Origin: Tetranychus cinnabarinus
Taxonomy: Eukaryota > Arthropoda > Arachnida > Trombidiformes > Tetranychidae
Direction of reading: 5' to 3'
NCBI GenBank assembly: GCA_022266195.1
Contig: WHVY01000004.1
Coordinates: forward strand, 2,497,501-2,561,500
DNA: 64,000 nt
Part shown: positions 13,691 through 27,480 of the stretch, in pieces
Position numbering within the stretch: the first letter of the stretch is position 1
Layout of the letters: every line of letters begins with the position of its first letter
Translations under genes and position numbers: made by a program
The notes under the pieces: generated by a model
What the model saw: the letters and a program-made list of their open reading frames with translations, nothing else
The model's database searches: none
Told to the model about the DNA's origin: nothing

Positions 13691-14138
13691 TCAAATTTAA
13701 CATCCAACTCGGCCTCTTTTCAGGGCAAAGTTTTCTTTTAGTCTTTTTACTGTTTCATCTTCATCAATTCCAAGTTTTGCTCAATTTATTTTCCATCGAA
13801 TCTTCATCTTCATTTGTATCATTTCATTTCACCATTTCTTAATCATCACAATCACTATCATAACTATCAAAATCTCAGGCCAATTGACAGAAGCTTCTCA
13901 ACCTGAAATAGTCACTCTCTTAGGATCAGATTTAACATCCAACTCGGCCTCTTTTCACGTTAAAGTTTTCATTCTTGTTTTGCTTTTATTATTTCATCTC
14001 CATCAACTTGAAGAATTTATTTTCAGCTAAATCTTAATTTCTTAATCAATATAATTGCTATCATAGCTATCCAAATCTGATCATGAATAGGTCAAGTGAC
14101 AGAAGCTTTCCAACCAAATATAGTCACTTTCATGATGT
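13691..14138. repeat. Tandem duplication of a ~235-bp segment
   Basis: Copy 1 runs from about 13691 to 13925 and copy 2 from about 13926 to 14138. Both start with TTTAACATCCAACTCGGCCT followed by CTTTTCA and AAAGTTTTC. Both then share a TTTCATCTTCATCAA or TTTCATCTCCATCAA block, a TTTCTTAATCA block, a CTATCATA(A/G)CTATC block, a GACAGAAGCTT block and a TAGTCACT end. A partial tail of a further copy may lie just left, around 13665-13690. There is no coding potential. Confidence 0.75.
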
Positions 14139-17100
14139 GACAATAATTGAAATGCAGTAATGATGAGAAAATGGGAATTTTTTTTTCTCGTTTTGAAGAT
14201 TATTTTACTTGGAAAATTGTCTCCATATTTGCCTTATCTTCTTAAAATTGATGATAAATTGTTCCATTTGTTCATTTTGCTCAAGTTATTCCGAGTTTCA
14301 ATCAGATTGAACAGAGTTATAAGATGAAATACAATTTTATCGACCAATGATTATTTATTCAAACGAAAAGTGATTTAACGTTGAACAATCCAGTTTTATT
14401 TGTTTATTTGTTTCCCTTTTTGCTTATTATTTGCCTTGAAAGTTGTACATTCACTTGATTTCATTTTGGTTAAAGTAATGATAATATAAATAGTGATGAC
14501 GATGAGGCAAAAAGTCAACGAAATAAAGGATTAACTATAATATTATTAATATCATTGTGTGCTCACATCGTTTATCACTAAACTTTATGCTCTATTTGGT
14601 TCCATTCCTATGCCAGCTTAACCTGTTAAATGAAAGCATTTTTGCTGTTTCAAACTGTCGATACAGCGCAAGCAAAAAGCTCATAATATCACAAACTAGA
14701 AAATTAAGTTTTACCTCTTTGGTATCTTGGTGCATTGAAAGCAACTTCAATGGATACAGTCAGTCATAAAAGGTTATGAAAGGTATCACAAAGTAGTGGG
14801 TATGATGAGCCAGGTTGTCAGTCAAGTAATAATATTCAGATAAAGGATGGAATTTTTTTTTCTTTTCTTCCTGTTTTTTTCCTCAACATTGAATACAAGC
14901 TTTGTTACCTTGTACATTTCAATCTTGATTCAAAGTAAATCTGATCGATTCTTGAATCTTAATTCATACCTGATTCATGTTAAACTGATAGGAACGAAAA
15001 GAGGAAGAAAAATATTATCAACTTTTAGGTTTCCCTGAACCAAGATAATGATATAATGGAAGCTTTTTTCAGGTAAAGTAAAAAAAAGAGATGAATAAAC
15101 AAAAAGGTTGTGATGAATATTTCTCAAGCTTCGGAAATTACATTTCAACCTTTAACCTATTTGATTTTGGGTTTATTCAATCAAAGATAACCTTTATCCT
15201 GAGTCAACAAACAGTTTCAATTTTTGGTGTTAATTACAAAACATTTGTTTACCAAAACCAAGAAAAGCACAGATTTAGCGCAAGATTGATTATTCGGGTA
15301 AACTGAATGCTAAAATATTGTTGATTTACTGATTTGAATGTAGCTTAGGTTCAACCTAATATCCAAATGCTGTGTTACGATAAAAATGTTTACAGTAAAA
15401 GCGAAAAGTGAAAGAGTTTTGTTTGCATTCGATTTATATTTTGATTTATGATGAAAAGCTGAGAATCGAAAGGATTCCTTGAAAAATCGCTTGAAAAGTA
15501 CTTTTGTTTTCCTTCTTTGCTAAAAGTTTCTTTTCATGTAATGTTATCACGAGAAGCTATGAAAGTTAATGAAAAACTGCTTTTACTTTTTTGCGTTTTT
15601 TGGGTCAAATAAATTGGTTTCACTTAAACATTCATTTGGCCTGATCTTTGAGTCTGATGGTCTGATGCAGCGTTTTAATGCAGCGCTAATCTGCGACTTC
15701 CAATGTCCAAATATTGACAGTAAATGAAAAACTGTACAAATGACTGGCTATAATTAATCTAAACAATTGATCAGTCAATTCCCTGAATTATCTTTAACAG
15801 AATCAACCATGTTTCTGCTTCTTTTGTCTTCATGTCTGCTAGGCATAACTGCAAGATAAATATCAATTCATGGTAAGGAATATTTGGAGACATCATTTTT
15901 CATCGGATTCCCAAGTGATCTAGAGATGTATCTGTTATCAGATTATGTTAGGGAAAAGGAGAGGAGAAGGAAAGACGAAAAAGTTGAAATAAAATTGATG
16001 AGCTGAAACTTGGAATCGTCAATCAAAGGGAATCAAATGAAAATGATGTGGAAAAGGGGAAAAGAAACAAAAAAAGACAAAAAGAAACTGAGAAAAGTTC
16101 AGATTTGTTCAAGTCCAAGAATTATAATAATGATAATATTTTCCTTTTCTTTTCTTATCATTTCTTCTTCTCTTCCAGATGATAATCTTTTTCATAATCA
16201 GGAAATAAACTATAAATTTTGTCTCGTTATCATGAAAATTTCAACATAACCCAACATGGAAATAGCCAATACATTATTGCTCTTTAACTATTATTCATAA
16301 ATCACTCTTACATGATCATCGTCAACACCAATTCAGTTGGTTTCAAGCAACAGAAAAAAAGATTCACTTGAAAAAGAATTGAATAAAATGTCAATTTTTT
16401 CGCCTCATTGGCTAATAATGGTAAACATTATCGGTTCAACTGAGTCTAGCCAGAACTGCAAGAACTTTCAAGAACTTGGAACTCGTTCAAATCTAGAAAA
16501 TCGAATGCAATTATCTCTTGAGTTATCATTGGAGTTGAACAGAATATTTTTTGAAGAAAATAATTTTTTTCTCAACTTTTTTTCAGTTTGATTAACATGA
16601 TGAAGATGATTAACGAATTTCAAATTTTCCAGATTTTGTCGGTTGAATGAAAATTTGCTTTACAAGTTATCATCTTTAAGGCAAAGATGAAGATTTGAGT
16701 TGGCATTCAGTGAAAACTCTTTGACAACCAGTTTATCATGTTACATTGACTAGATCTTTGACTCTTTTGGGAATTTTACTCTTGACATGATAATTCCTTT
16801 CACAATGGTTTTGGTCAAAATTTATTTTCTCTTTACTCTTCTTTTTGTCTTCCCTTCACATTATTTCATTACTTTGTTTCCCTGCGTATAATCATGTTAT
16901 TTTATCTGAAACAAAGAATGGGATGAACAACAAAGAAAATGTTCAATTCTGGTTCAACTTTGTAACATAATGTTTGGTAGCGACTGTGCCAGAGTCAACT
17001 AAATTTGTAAACACATTCTTGGTCTAAATGGTTCTCAAAAATGTCACCTTAATTAATCAACAATCAAAGACTAATCATGTTTAAAAGGAACACTTAATTT

Positions 17101-18982
17101 GCTTCTTTCCTCCAAAAATGAATGAGCAATTGATTAACTTACGGATTGTTTCATCATTTTGCTAAATTAATTTATTTTTGTCTCAGTTTCCAAGTAAGGT
17201 AATTAAACCAAGTAATACAAGAGTTTTTAATCTCATCAGACTTGGCTCAAAGGAGTTGGTCAAACATTAGACTTTTTGGGTTCAGTTTGACCAATTTGAT
17301 GTTTGAGGAAAAGCTTTGCATTATTATTTTACTGACTTGTCTTGTCTATCAAATGATGAAAAGGGCTTTTACTCAATGACAAGGTGTACTAACCAACTGA
17401 CCATGTTTACGGATAATGAGGTGAAAGCATAAAGCTCTGTGAGTCAAGAGAATGGCATTAATTAATTCAAATTAACTCAATCTTGGATGAACACAGTGAA
17501 TAGAGAGGAAAAAAGAAGAGGTATTTTTCATTGTAAACTTTATCCTTCAATAGTGATGATGACAATAATGGGTAAAATGGACACAATAAGTTGATAATAA
17601 AGTCCAGTCATGTTTTCCTTTTGGGTTAACTCAATTTTCAAACTGATTGGTAATGATAACAAAAAGGATGAAACAGATGAATAGAAAGGCTATCAGATGA
17701 AAAATTGTACCGTAAATGTTGGCAATTTTTTATTTCATTTTTGCTTGAATTTCAAGTCTATCACTCCCAATGTATTTTTACTGAGTTTGGTGAATAGCTA
17801 TAATGATTGGAAATCATTGATTGGTATTTGGTTGTTCACAAGAACTCAAGATAAAAACTGAAAAACTCAATTGAATTTAAAGTTGAATAATTGTTAAAAG
17901 TAAGCTGATTAACTGGTTTCATTACCGATTCAGCTCATAGTCTCACTAATCTAGCTTTAAATCATTTTTACTGACGTTTTAGGTTTTGGGTACAAGGGTT
18001 GATACATTCAACCCTATGTTTAGGTTTCTTAGGCCTTTCTAACTCAGGCCTTCCAGAGACATTTATTGTGACTGAGGCTGATCATGAACTGGATGAAGCT
18101 TGACCGAGTCGGTACTTTGGGTGCTAATGGATGTACAATGTACAGATTGTAATTGATTTGCAAACATTTGTCATTGATTGTCCAAAAGTTGTAGTTGAAT
18201 TTGGTTTGCTTTTGGTTGTTGCTTTTGTTGAGAGTTGAATGTAATTGAATGAACAATGAATTTTGAATATAACTTGAATAATTATGAAATTGGTTTGGCT
18301 AATTATATTTTATTTCAATTTGGGTTCCAATGGGAAATGAATTGTTACATGTTGAACAGAAATTTTTCAAATATTTCATTGTCATTTTTTTTACTTTAAT
18401 CAGAATGATACAGGCAATGGTAAAAGTAGTCTCCTGAGTTGAATTTATTGTTCAACTCAATTGATGATGATAATCATGTTCACTGACCATTGTGAGTGGC
18501 TAAATTGTAATTTACAAAAATTCATGTCACGTCACAGTGATTCACATTTTCACAGCTAACAGCAACAATCATCATCAAATGTTGTATGATAATAACAATA
18601 AAAAATAATAGTACCGATTTCAATACAAATATTTTTGCAACTTGACATTGGGCAAAAGCTACAAAAATAAAAACATGGTTAAGATGGATAGTTAAATTAA
18701 TGGTCAAAAGAATGAAAATGTTTGGTCGAGTGGAAATGGAAAGTTATTGAACCAATTTACAATTGTAATTCCAGTGGCATGTTAATTTCATCTTATTTTG
18801 CTTGAGTTGACCAATTGACATACACACGAAATCTTGATTCAAATTATTGGGTTTACAGTTTCAAAGGGTCGGGTTAAACTTGGTGTGAAGGTTTACCAAT
18901 CTACATAACTCTGTAACTCTGTATTCCCAGGCAATTCTCATGTTGATTTGACTTTACATTTTACTTTTATCGCAGACATTAA
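14139..18982. other. Gene-free region upstream of alpha-catulin
   Basis: No recognised gene. It includes a purine-rich tract at about 15948-16110 followed by a pyrimidine-rich tract at 16139-16190. The missing N-terminal exon of alpha-catulin (about 30-40 residues) should lie here or further left, but I could not identify it. Confidence 0.5.
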
Positions 18983-21900
18983 CTGTTTCCTGTAACCAAT
19001 AAATTACGGAATCGATTGTGTGATTTAGCTATGATAACTGGAGGTCGTGAAAAGGCGGTCAAAAGTGATAAACATTGCCGTTCCTTGGTCCGTGTTGGGT
19101 CATCGATAAACCATGCTGTTGAAAGGTTTGTCTCGGTTGGTGAGGCTATTGGTGATGATAATCCAGAGATTAAGATGGACATGTATGATGCTTGTAAAGA
19201 TGCCAAAACAGCGGGTAAGTTTACAACAATAAACTTAATTATTAGAGACAATATAACCCAAAACAGTGTAACCTAAACAATGTAACAAAATAAAATCACA
19301 ATGAACCATCAGATTAGATTAAGTAGTTTGTAAACTGACCTAAGATAATTGTCCAAGCTGCTTTTCAGTTCAACCATCCTCATTAGATTGTGATTAGATG
19401 TTAATTAGTAAACTTCAAGTAAACATTTCAATCAAAAACAATTAATAAACAAATTATATGATTGGCTCAACACTAAACCGTTAAAATGAAATTTATAAAT
19501 TTGAAAATCTCTAAGCAACCCTTTGCTATCATTGCCATCTTTAGATTTGTTTAGTAATTAATGTATTTGCTTCGTGCATTGATAAATGTATATCTTTTAT
19601 ATCGTTTTAAGCAGGTTGCATTTTGGAGCAATTATGTGATTTAACAACTGATTCTGGTAATTATAATGTTCGTTTTTATTCCGATAGAAGTGCTCTTGCC
19701 AGATCAGCTCGAGCTTTGCTATCATCGGTTACCAGAGTCCTGTTGATCGCAGATACTGTGGTAGTAAAACAGCTTTTAACAGCAAAAGACAGGGTAAGTG
19801 TTTCTTTTGTTTTTAATGTTATATTTTTGGTTGATTTTGGACCAGTCAACCTTTTATTTATGCTTTTAATCACAATCATATTTCATATTAAACAAAGCAA
19901 AATGTTGTAAATATTAGATTAATCATATTAGATTAATGTTTAACCAGTTCATATGTATTAGAGTTTAGTGTGTTTAATGGATACATTTGTGACTTCCAAC
20001 TGTAAACAAACCATAACTATTATTAGATACTCTTAATATTACACTGATTAGACTTTATCATCTCAATTTACTTGACCTTCAATGAGATGTCATCATTAAG
20101 GTAGTAAATAAATTTGGCCCTTTTTCCTATTAATCAATCAGAGATTTAATTTAACACTTAGTTTTCTCTTTATTTTCTCGCTATTTTTATCCTAATGTCA
20201 GCAACAAACAACATTTGCCCATAGACATGCTAAATGTTCCAATTGAACTACAATTTCAATTGTATAGCCAATATTATTGGTATTTATTTGATCATAAATG
20301 TAACACTGGTCATTATTGCAATTGTAATACCTAACAATGAGTTACATGAGTGTCAAAGTATCATATCAACTACCAAAGAAAGGTCGATGCTAATCAATTA
20401 TTTAATCTTTCCCTTAACTTACTTGTATTCACCGTCATAGTCATCATCATCTTATGGCTATTATACTTTAGTTTGTATTATTAATAATAAGACGATTGAA
20501 TAGGAGTGAGTAAATAGAGTTAGTTTATTGTTTGGTTTTCTTTCTGTTTACTGTTATTTTGTAGGTAATGCACTTATACATTTCAAGTTAATGATGATTG
20601 ACACAGACAACTCCGAGAATGTTAATGATAACTAACTGATTATATTTTATTAAATTCATTATTATGATTATTATATGTTTATTATCTGTTACATGACTAT
20701 GGTAATAATTCAAAATTTGTTTCCATTTTCCTATTTTTAGGTGTCAATAAGCTTAAATAGGCTTGAAAATGTTGCCAATTTTACCGAGTTTGTGAAAGCT
20801 TATGCCATATTTGGTTCAGAGATGGTTGAACTTGCTCATCTTGTTTCTGATCGTTCAAATGTAAGTAAATCGTCATTTAATTAACTCTTATTTCCTTCAA
20901 TTTTCCCATTGCTTTTCCTGTAAATTTTAACTCTATTTGTAATCGGCAGAGCATTAATTGTTCATCGTCCAAGTTGGTTGACTTAATCAGACCTCCTTGT
21001 TAGTATGACCATCACTGAGCATATTAATGTTACATCAAATTGACCCAACAGGGACAAATTATTTATTCAAATGTAACTGGCTAGTCAAGCCTTGATAATC
21101 AGAATGGTTAATTTGACTAATAAATAAATCTCAGCTCATTTCACTTGACTTAGAATCTATTTAACTAGAACTCGTTGAAAAGTCAAGAAGTTACAAAGAC
21201 GGAGTTAAACACAGTTGAACTGAATCTGCTCATTTCGAGATATAAACCTTTTAATAAATTGTTTTCTGTTTATTTACAATTTAGTGTTCTAAAGATGAAA
21301 GGAGAAGAGCGGAAATGGGTTCAGCAAGACGATTCCTTGAAAGATCGACCATGATGCTGTTAACTTCAGCCAAAGCTTGTCTTCGTCATCCTGATTGTGA
21401 GAGTGCCAAAGAAAACCGTGATACCGTTTTCATTGAGATGAGACGAGCCATGGATTCAATACACAGTGTCATCAAGGACAGTGTCTTACCTCAATTAACC
21501 ATCTCGGCCTTTAACCTTGATTCCTGTGGTCATCCTCGGCGTTCACATGGACGATCATCTCATGGTCATGTTTCACGTTACTCTTCCAGCAATCGATCTA
21601 CTCCTGATTGGATGATTGATAATGACGATGAACCTCTAACAACTGCCTTTAATGCAATCAAAAGATTCGAGGCAAGTGTCTATCAATCAATTTAATACTT
21701 TTAAAATTGCTATCTATTGAATGATTTACTGATTTACTTTTTCTTTGGTCTACAGGAATGGGTTGAATTAAGCCGCATTACTTTATGTAAAGGACTTTTC
21801 AGGGAAAGATTAATAAGTGCCTTTGACGCTTTTGTTGAATTAACCCAAGATTTTACTGATTCAGCTTATACTCGCCATGAGAATCGGGAAAAATTATTAC

Positions 21901-23886
21901 TCCTCTGTGATCGCACTAAAATTGAGCTCAATCAACTACTTCGATTAGGAATTTGCCTTGTAAGTATAGAATGATCCATGTTAAAGTATTCAACTGTTGA
22001 TGTTTCATTTTCTTTATTCACTTTCCAAGGATGAATCTGGTACAACCAATCCAACTAGTGACTTGGAAGAAGCCATATTACATACACTTCGAGCCGTTAA
22101 TGATGTCAAACTCCAGGTAACTATATGCATGAGCTTTATAAGAGGAACCAATAAAATGACATTTGCTTTCTTTACAGCTACGTAACACTGCCTTGGAGCA
22201 AGCTGATGAATTATTTAGACTTACTGATGAATTTGATATAATAAATCAACTCCGAAATACATTCTTAACGGGTGACCCTGAACGGCTTAATGATTATGTG
22301 AAAATATTTTCCGATCACTGTGATCATGTGGGGGAAGTTTGCCGTCTCCTTCATAATGTAACGACCTCAGAAACACTTCAAATCTATTCCAAAATAACTG
22401 AAAATCATATAAATGTCTTCAGCCCACAAGTATTAAATGCGTGTTTTACTCTATGTGCTTATCCCAATTCTCGTATTGCCAAAGACAATTTAGAAGTTTT
22501 CCTCGATTTTTGGATAATTCTTTACAGTGATGTTCATCAATATGTAAAAGATACTCGAGAATGTTCAACCGGCGTTGATCTTTCGGGTAACTATGCTAAC
22601 TACCCTGGTAATGGTTCATGTTCACAATCTGGTTCCGTCCGATGGCCAGGAATACCAAATACCAAGGGCGCTCAACAAGTACAAGCACAACAATCGGTAC
22701 AGCAACAAGTATCCTCACAGTCACAACAAACTGTCCAACAGCAGCAACCTGTGATATTAGGACCTAATGGATCAATGGATCCCAATGATCCTACAATGGG
22801 CCATGGTAAAGTACCAGGTTCCGTTGATTTGGAGACTGGTGAGACAGACAAAAACTGGCCTTCCAATAATGCATCAGAGGATAATGATATTGTCCGAAGA
22901 GCTAAAGCTATGTCACAAATGGCCTTAAATATGAATCAATTTACTCGAGGAGAAGGTGATTTGAAAACTACTCAAGATTTGTTTACACAAGCTGAGTTTC
23001 TAGCCGAAGAAGCCAACAAGTTTTACAAATTGGTTCGCCATTTTTCATACCAGGTAACTGATCTAACAAAACTAAGAGTTAACAGTAAACAAAAGAGAAA
23101 ATTAAGTACAGTAAGAAGTAAAATAATTAGTTATTAACGGCCGTTCCAACTCATAACTTTGTTTTCTTATTTTCCACTTGTCAATACAGGTTCCGAGTGG
23201 ATTGTCCAAGAAAGATCTTCTCGATAACCTTGATAAAGTTCCAACGTTTGTCCAACAATTACAATTCACTGTGAAACAACCAACTGTTGGTAAAGCGGCA
23301 ACCTTCACCAAAGTTGATAATGTAATTAAGGAAGCCAAAAATTTGATGATGTTTGTTTGCAGTACGGTCGATAGCTGTATAAATTGTGCCTCTAAGGTAA
23401 GTGGTTCAATAAATTTACTATGTTCACGGTCAATGTTGATTCAATTTAATTAATAAGACTCTTGATTATGAATAATAGTGCAATAAACACTAAATAGTGA
23501 TCAAATAGTAAACATTATAACATTAGCAATTTGATTTATTGATAGTTTCACATTTTCAACAACTTTGTTGACTATTTTCAGTGACATCTATTGGAATGAT
23601 AGTTTAATAGGGAAAAGAAGCACGATTTTTAAAATGTAGAAACCAATAAACTGTGAAAAATGTGTGATGTTAAGTATTTTATAATGAATTGTAAATAGTA
23701 ATTTAGTAAATTGTTTTGCCTTGTGATTTTATCTGACAGTTTAATCTTGATATGGGTGCTGCTCGAGCTCGATCACGGACATTATCACCCTCAGGACGAC
23801 ATGGCGAAGATGACAGTGGATATGAAGGAATGTCTTCTGGAATGGGATCGAAAAGTGGAACGGCGTCTTCTGATCCCAACATTTGA
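18983..23886 (+). CDS. CTNNAL1: Alpha-catulin (vinculin/alpha-catenin family), 5' end unresolved
   Basis: Alpha-catulin is a cytoplasmic, actin- and Rho-signalling-linked scaffold related to alpha-catenin. Nine exons join in phase: 18983-19214, 19615-19793, 20741-20860, 21285-21671, 21756-21959, 22030-22116, 22178-23053, 23190-23396 and 23740-23886 (TGA). This gives about 812 residues, slightly longer than vertebrate alpha-catulin. Family-like stretches include HAVERFVSVGEAI, ALLSSVTRVLLIADTVVVKQ, FGSEMVELAHL, MMLLTSAKACLRHPDCESA, FTDSAYTRHENRE, LNMNQFTRGEGDLKT and GKAATFTKVDNVIKEAKNLM. Extra low-complexity inserts are a His/Ser/Arg-rich stretch in exon 4 and a Gln-rich stretch in exon 7; the C-terminus is Ser/Gly-rich. 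Intron 4 uses a GC donor (GCAAGT at 21672). The first exon has no frame-compatible AG acceptor, so the true start may be ATG at 19031 or an exon further left. Confidence 0.88.
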
Positions 23887-25563
23887 CAATTAGGGATCGG
23901 CTCTAGACGGGCCAAACCTCAACAATCCGGTGGTGAATCAAGAAGAACTCGCGTTTCGTTTTTACTCTTTTAGGGTCAAAATCTTAGGATCACTTGTCAA
24001 TATAATTTTGGTCATCACTTTTCGTTCATATCACCAAAGCACCATTTAAACCTCCTACACAACAAACACTCACACACTCGCAATGTTTAATTTTTACCCG
24101 ACACACATCACCAAAAATCAGTTAATCCAAGTCCAACCCCATAAATCAGAATACATTGGGTCATCTCTTAACCAACTGCCTATCTAACAATACTAACATC
24201 TGACTCTTCCTTTTTGCGCTTAAAGCTGACTGAATGAAATCGGGTTTAGATTTAAATTAATCGTGTGAAATTTTGAACAGCAATATATTAGATTTTTGCT
24301 CTGTTATGTAATCATGATTAACAAAGTTTAGCTTTATAATTTAGGTTGTGAAGGTTTATCATTGAGAAGTTGATAGACACTATACTAAACCATTTAATAA
24401 CAAGTAACTGCCATATTTGTTAGCTTTTTCAATACTAAATTTAACTATTTTGTAAATACAATTATAATATTACAATTTGTGTATATTATAATATATTAAT
24501 ATTAATAGCATTACCATGTAAGATTATGGTAAATTAGTAATATGTTGATCATTGATGATGTTTGTGTGAAAGTATTTTAAGCTCAAAAAAGGTAGATTTT
24601 GTTAGCCACTTGTTACAATAACTGCTTCTTTGCTCAACCAACAAAACAATTCTGATTTCCATCATTTCGATTCTCCCTGATTTAGTATTAACCCAATTAT
24701 TATTTATGCACCAAACACAATCTCAATTAATATCCAAGATTTTGACCCTGACTACAAAACGCGACTGCAAATCAACTCTTCTTAATTCAAACCGATTGTT
24801 CAAAGTGAAATGTAACTCAAAATGATCAAGAGCATTACCGTAATTGGTACATATTTGAACCTGACTAACAACATTTAATTGTCAGCATTTATTGCCAATA
24901 TTTGTTGAGTTTCTCGTTCAATTGTACCAAATTAATCAACGATGTTAACCTTTCCTGTGGCAGGTTAGGGGATGTTGTTGAGATGCTCTAACCTCTAACC
25001 CGTTTACCCAAAACTCAACTAAATACTCAACCCTTACATTTATTTAAATGAGTTTCGCCAATCTGATTGTAACCTTTAATTTTCCTCCAATCAATCTTCC
25101 TAAATCCCTAATCAACCCACAAGATTCCTTAATCAGAGGTAAAAGGTCATTTTGAGTATGATTTCACTTGTCTCCTCAAACAAGCTCAACCATCATTGAC
25201 TCTTGTTTCTGTTTAGTTATTGTTAAACCATTTGATTGTTGTTAATGGGAGACACAAATTAGTTAACAAACATAACCACAACAATAATTAACATTCATGG
25301 TTAAAGACACAATTTTACACAAATGATCAATTTAATTGAATCTGACCCAAGTAATAATATTATTACGTTTGAATACAATTTAATCTTGCTTTTCAAATGT
25401 TTTAGCCTAAACTGTTCAATTATTACCAAAGTAACTATTTGATACATTTAATTATCAATTGTTCAACCAATTTTTCTCAACTAGTTTTCAGTTCAACAAT
25501 TATTTTTCTTTTTCCTCATCAAATTGTTTATAAATATATATATAAATATGTTAATAATTTGTC

Positions 25564-25569
25564 AATAAA
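25564..25569 (+). terminator. Candidate poly(A) signal for alpha-catulin
   Basis: AATAAA, with a second AATAAA at 25590-25595, is the first pair of canonical signals I see after the alpha-catulin stop at 23886. It would imply a 3' UTR of about 1.7 kb. The stretch in between is AT-rich and has no ORF, which is compatible but not proof. Confidence 0.3.
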
Positions 25570-27480
25570 TTGCATTTGTTTAATGCATTAATAAACTGGT
25601 GTAACTTTCATTGAAACAAAACATGGAGATGATCATTTGACGGTTGCTTCAAATGAAATGAATAAAAGGTTTGAATCGTCTTTAAACTCATCATTATGTG
25701 ATTGAACAAGGCAACAGGTAAGTAAACATGATATTTATATGATTTGATTGTTTCATCAACTATAAATAAATGATAAGCTTGATGATGATGATGATGAGAT
25801 TGTTTTTATTTTCTTTCACTGAATTTCACTCAATCAAAATTGACGGTTTCAGTTTATGAGTTTATAAGGTAACAATGTAACTTACATTCAACAGCTTCCA
25901 ATTGATTCAATGATCATTTACACAGTTTGATTAAATCTCATAAGGAAACGGTTAAAATAACAATTTAAATTGAAACAATCAAATGTTTGAATAATATCAG
26001 TAACAACAAAAATGGTAAAACAACTTTAAATCTCAATCTTGCTTGGATTAGTTTATTATTTTTAATCCAAGCCATTGATATTGTATAACAATCATCTTGT
26101 AATTGAAATTTTACTAAACAAAGGCTAAGATTTGCATGAACGGATAATTAGATGTGTTGGACAGCTGATGATGAAGTTAGAAGCAACAAGTTGATACAAC
26201 TTCAATACCATTGGTTCTGTCATAATCTGGTTTATAATCTGGTTTGTTATGTATCCATGAACATATTACATGTAATTTTGAAAATTTCAATTGGTCTTCC
26301 CTCTGATTTATTTGGCTTTTACCGAGAAACATCCTTCAATGTGTCTTAAGATGAAGGGCCTGAATGAGGTTGCTGGATGTTCCTGATTTTTCTGTACAAA
26401 CGATTCCAAGATTTTACTAGTAACCGATTCAAATGTTCAGTCAATAATTTCTGATATTAATAACTGAGTCTTGAATTCATTGCTTGTATTGAGTCCTAGT
26501 TAAACTGGTTGTTGAAGCGACAATACAACTGGTAAATCTTTAACGGTCGATGTCAAGCAATGAGGCTTTTGATACTGTATTTGGGTTAAGCATTTGAATT
26601 TTAAGGTTTACTTAACCTTGATTTGTTTAAATTGAAGCTTAATTTCGTCTAATTAATTACATCAACTGCTAGTTGATGATAAATTTAGGTTTAATGTGAA
26701 AAATTACCAGATTTTTAATGTAACCTTTACGTTTGGTTGGTGTCTAAACCGTTCCAATGAATGTCGTTAAGTGTGACTTATCTAGTTTGTTTCCTGCGAC
26801 AATTGTTGGATATTTGTAAATTATTACTCGATTATTAGCTGATCCAGTTAATTTGGGTGACTTGATGCAATTCAAATGCATAAGTATGTAAACAGAGAAA
26901 GTGAAATCCTTGACAAAAGCATCAAATCAAATATGTGTCTAGCATTACTAGTTATGATTATTACAAGAGTGCGTCAATGTCAAAGTAATGATAATGTTGA
27001 AATGTATATTTAATCATTTTCCTGTTTCAAATGATTCACTGGAATGAATATGAAACGGCTCTCTGAATAGAGATCAGAATCTGAAAAGGTTTGGAAAAAT
27101 TGTTATTTGTTTTCCTTTGTTCAACTTGGAATTGTGTTTTCTTATGGCCTTTTGTATTACTTTTAAATAAACTTAAACATGACTGGTTTCAATGGATTGA
27201 AACAAACACACAAACCTTCAATTATATTATTAAATCAACAACTGATAATTTATTAATATTCAACTTTTATTCAATCAATTGTTTAACCTACTAAATATAG
27301 CTAAAACAAATAATTGTGTAGCTGCTTGTTGTCAATCAAAAAGTTGAATCCAATGAAAAAAAGGAGGAATTCAATTCATTGACATGAATGTCACCAAATA
27401 CACTCAAACAAATCAATAAATGATCAAGTATGAAAGGCTATCCGAAGATTAATAATAACCTAATCAAAACTTGATCAAAT

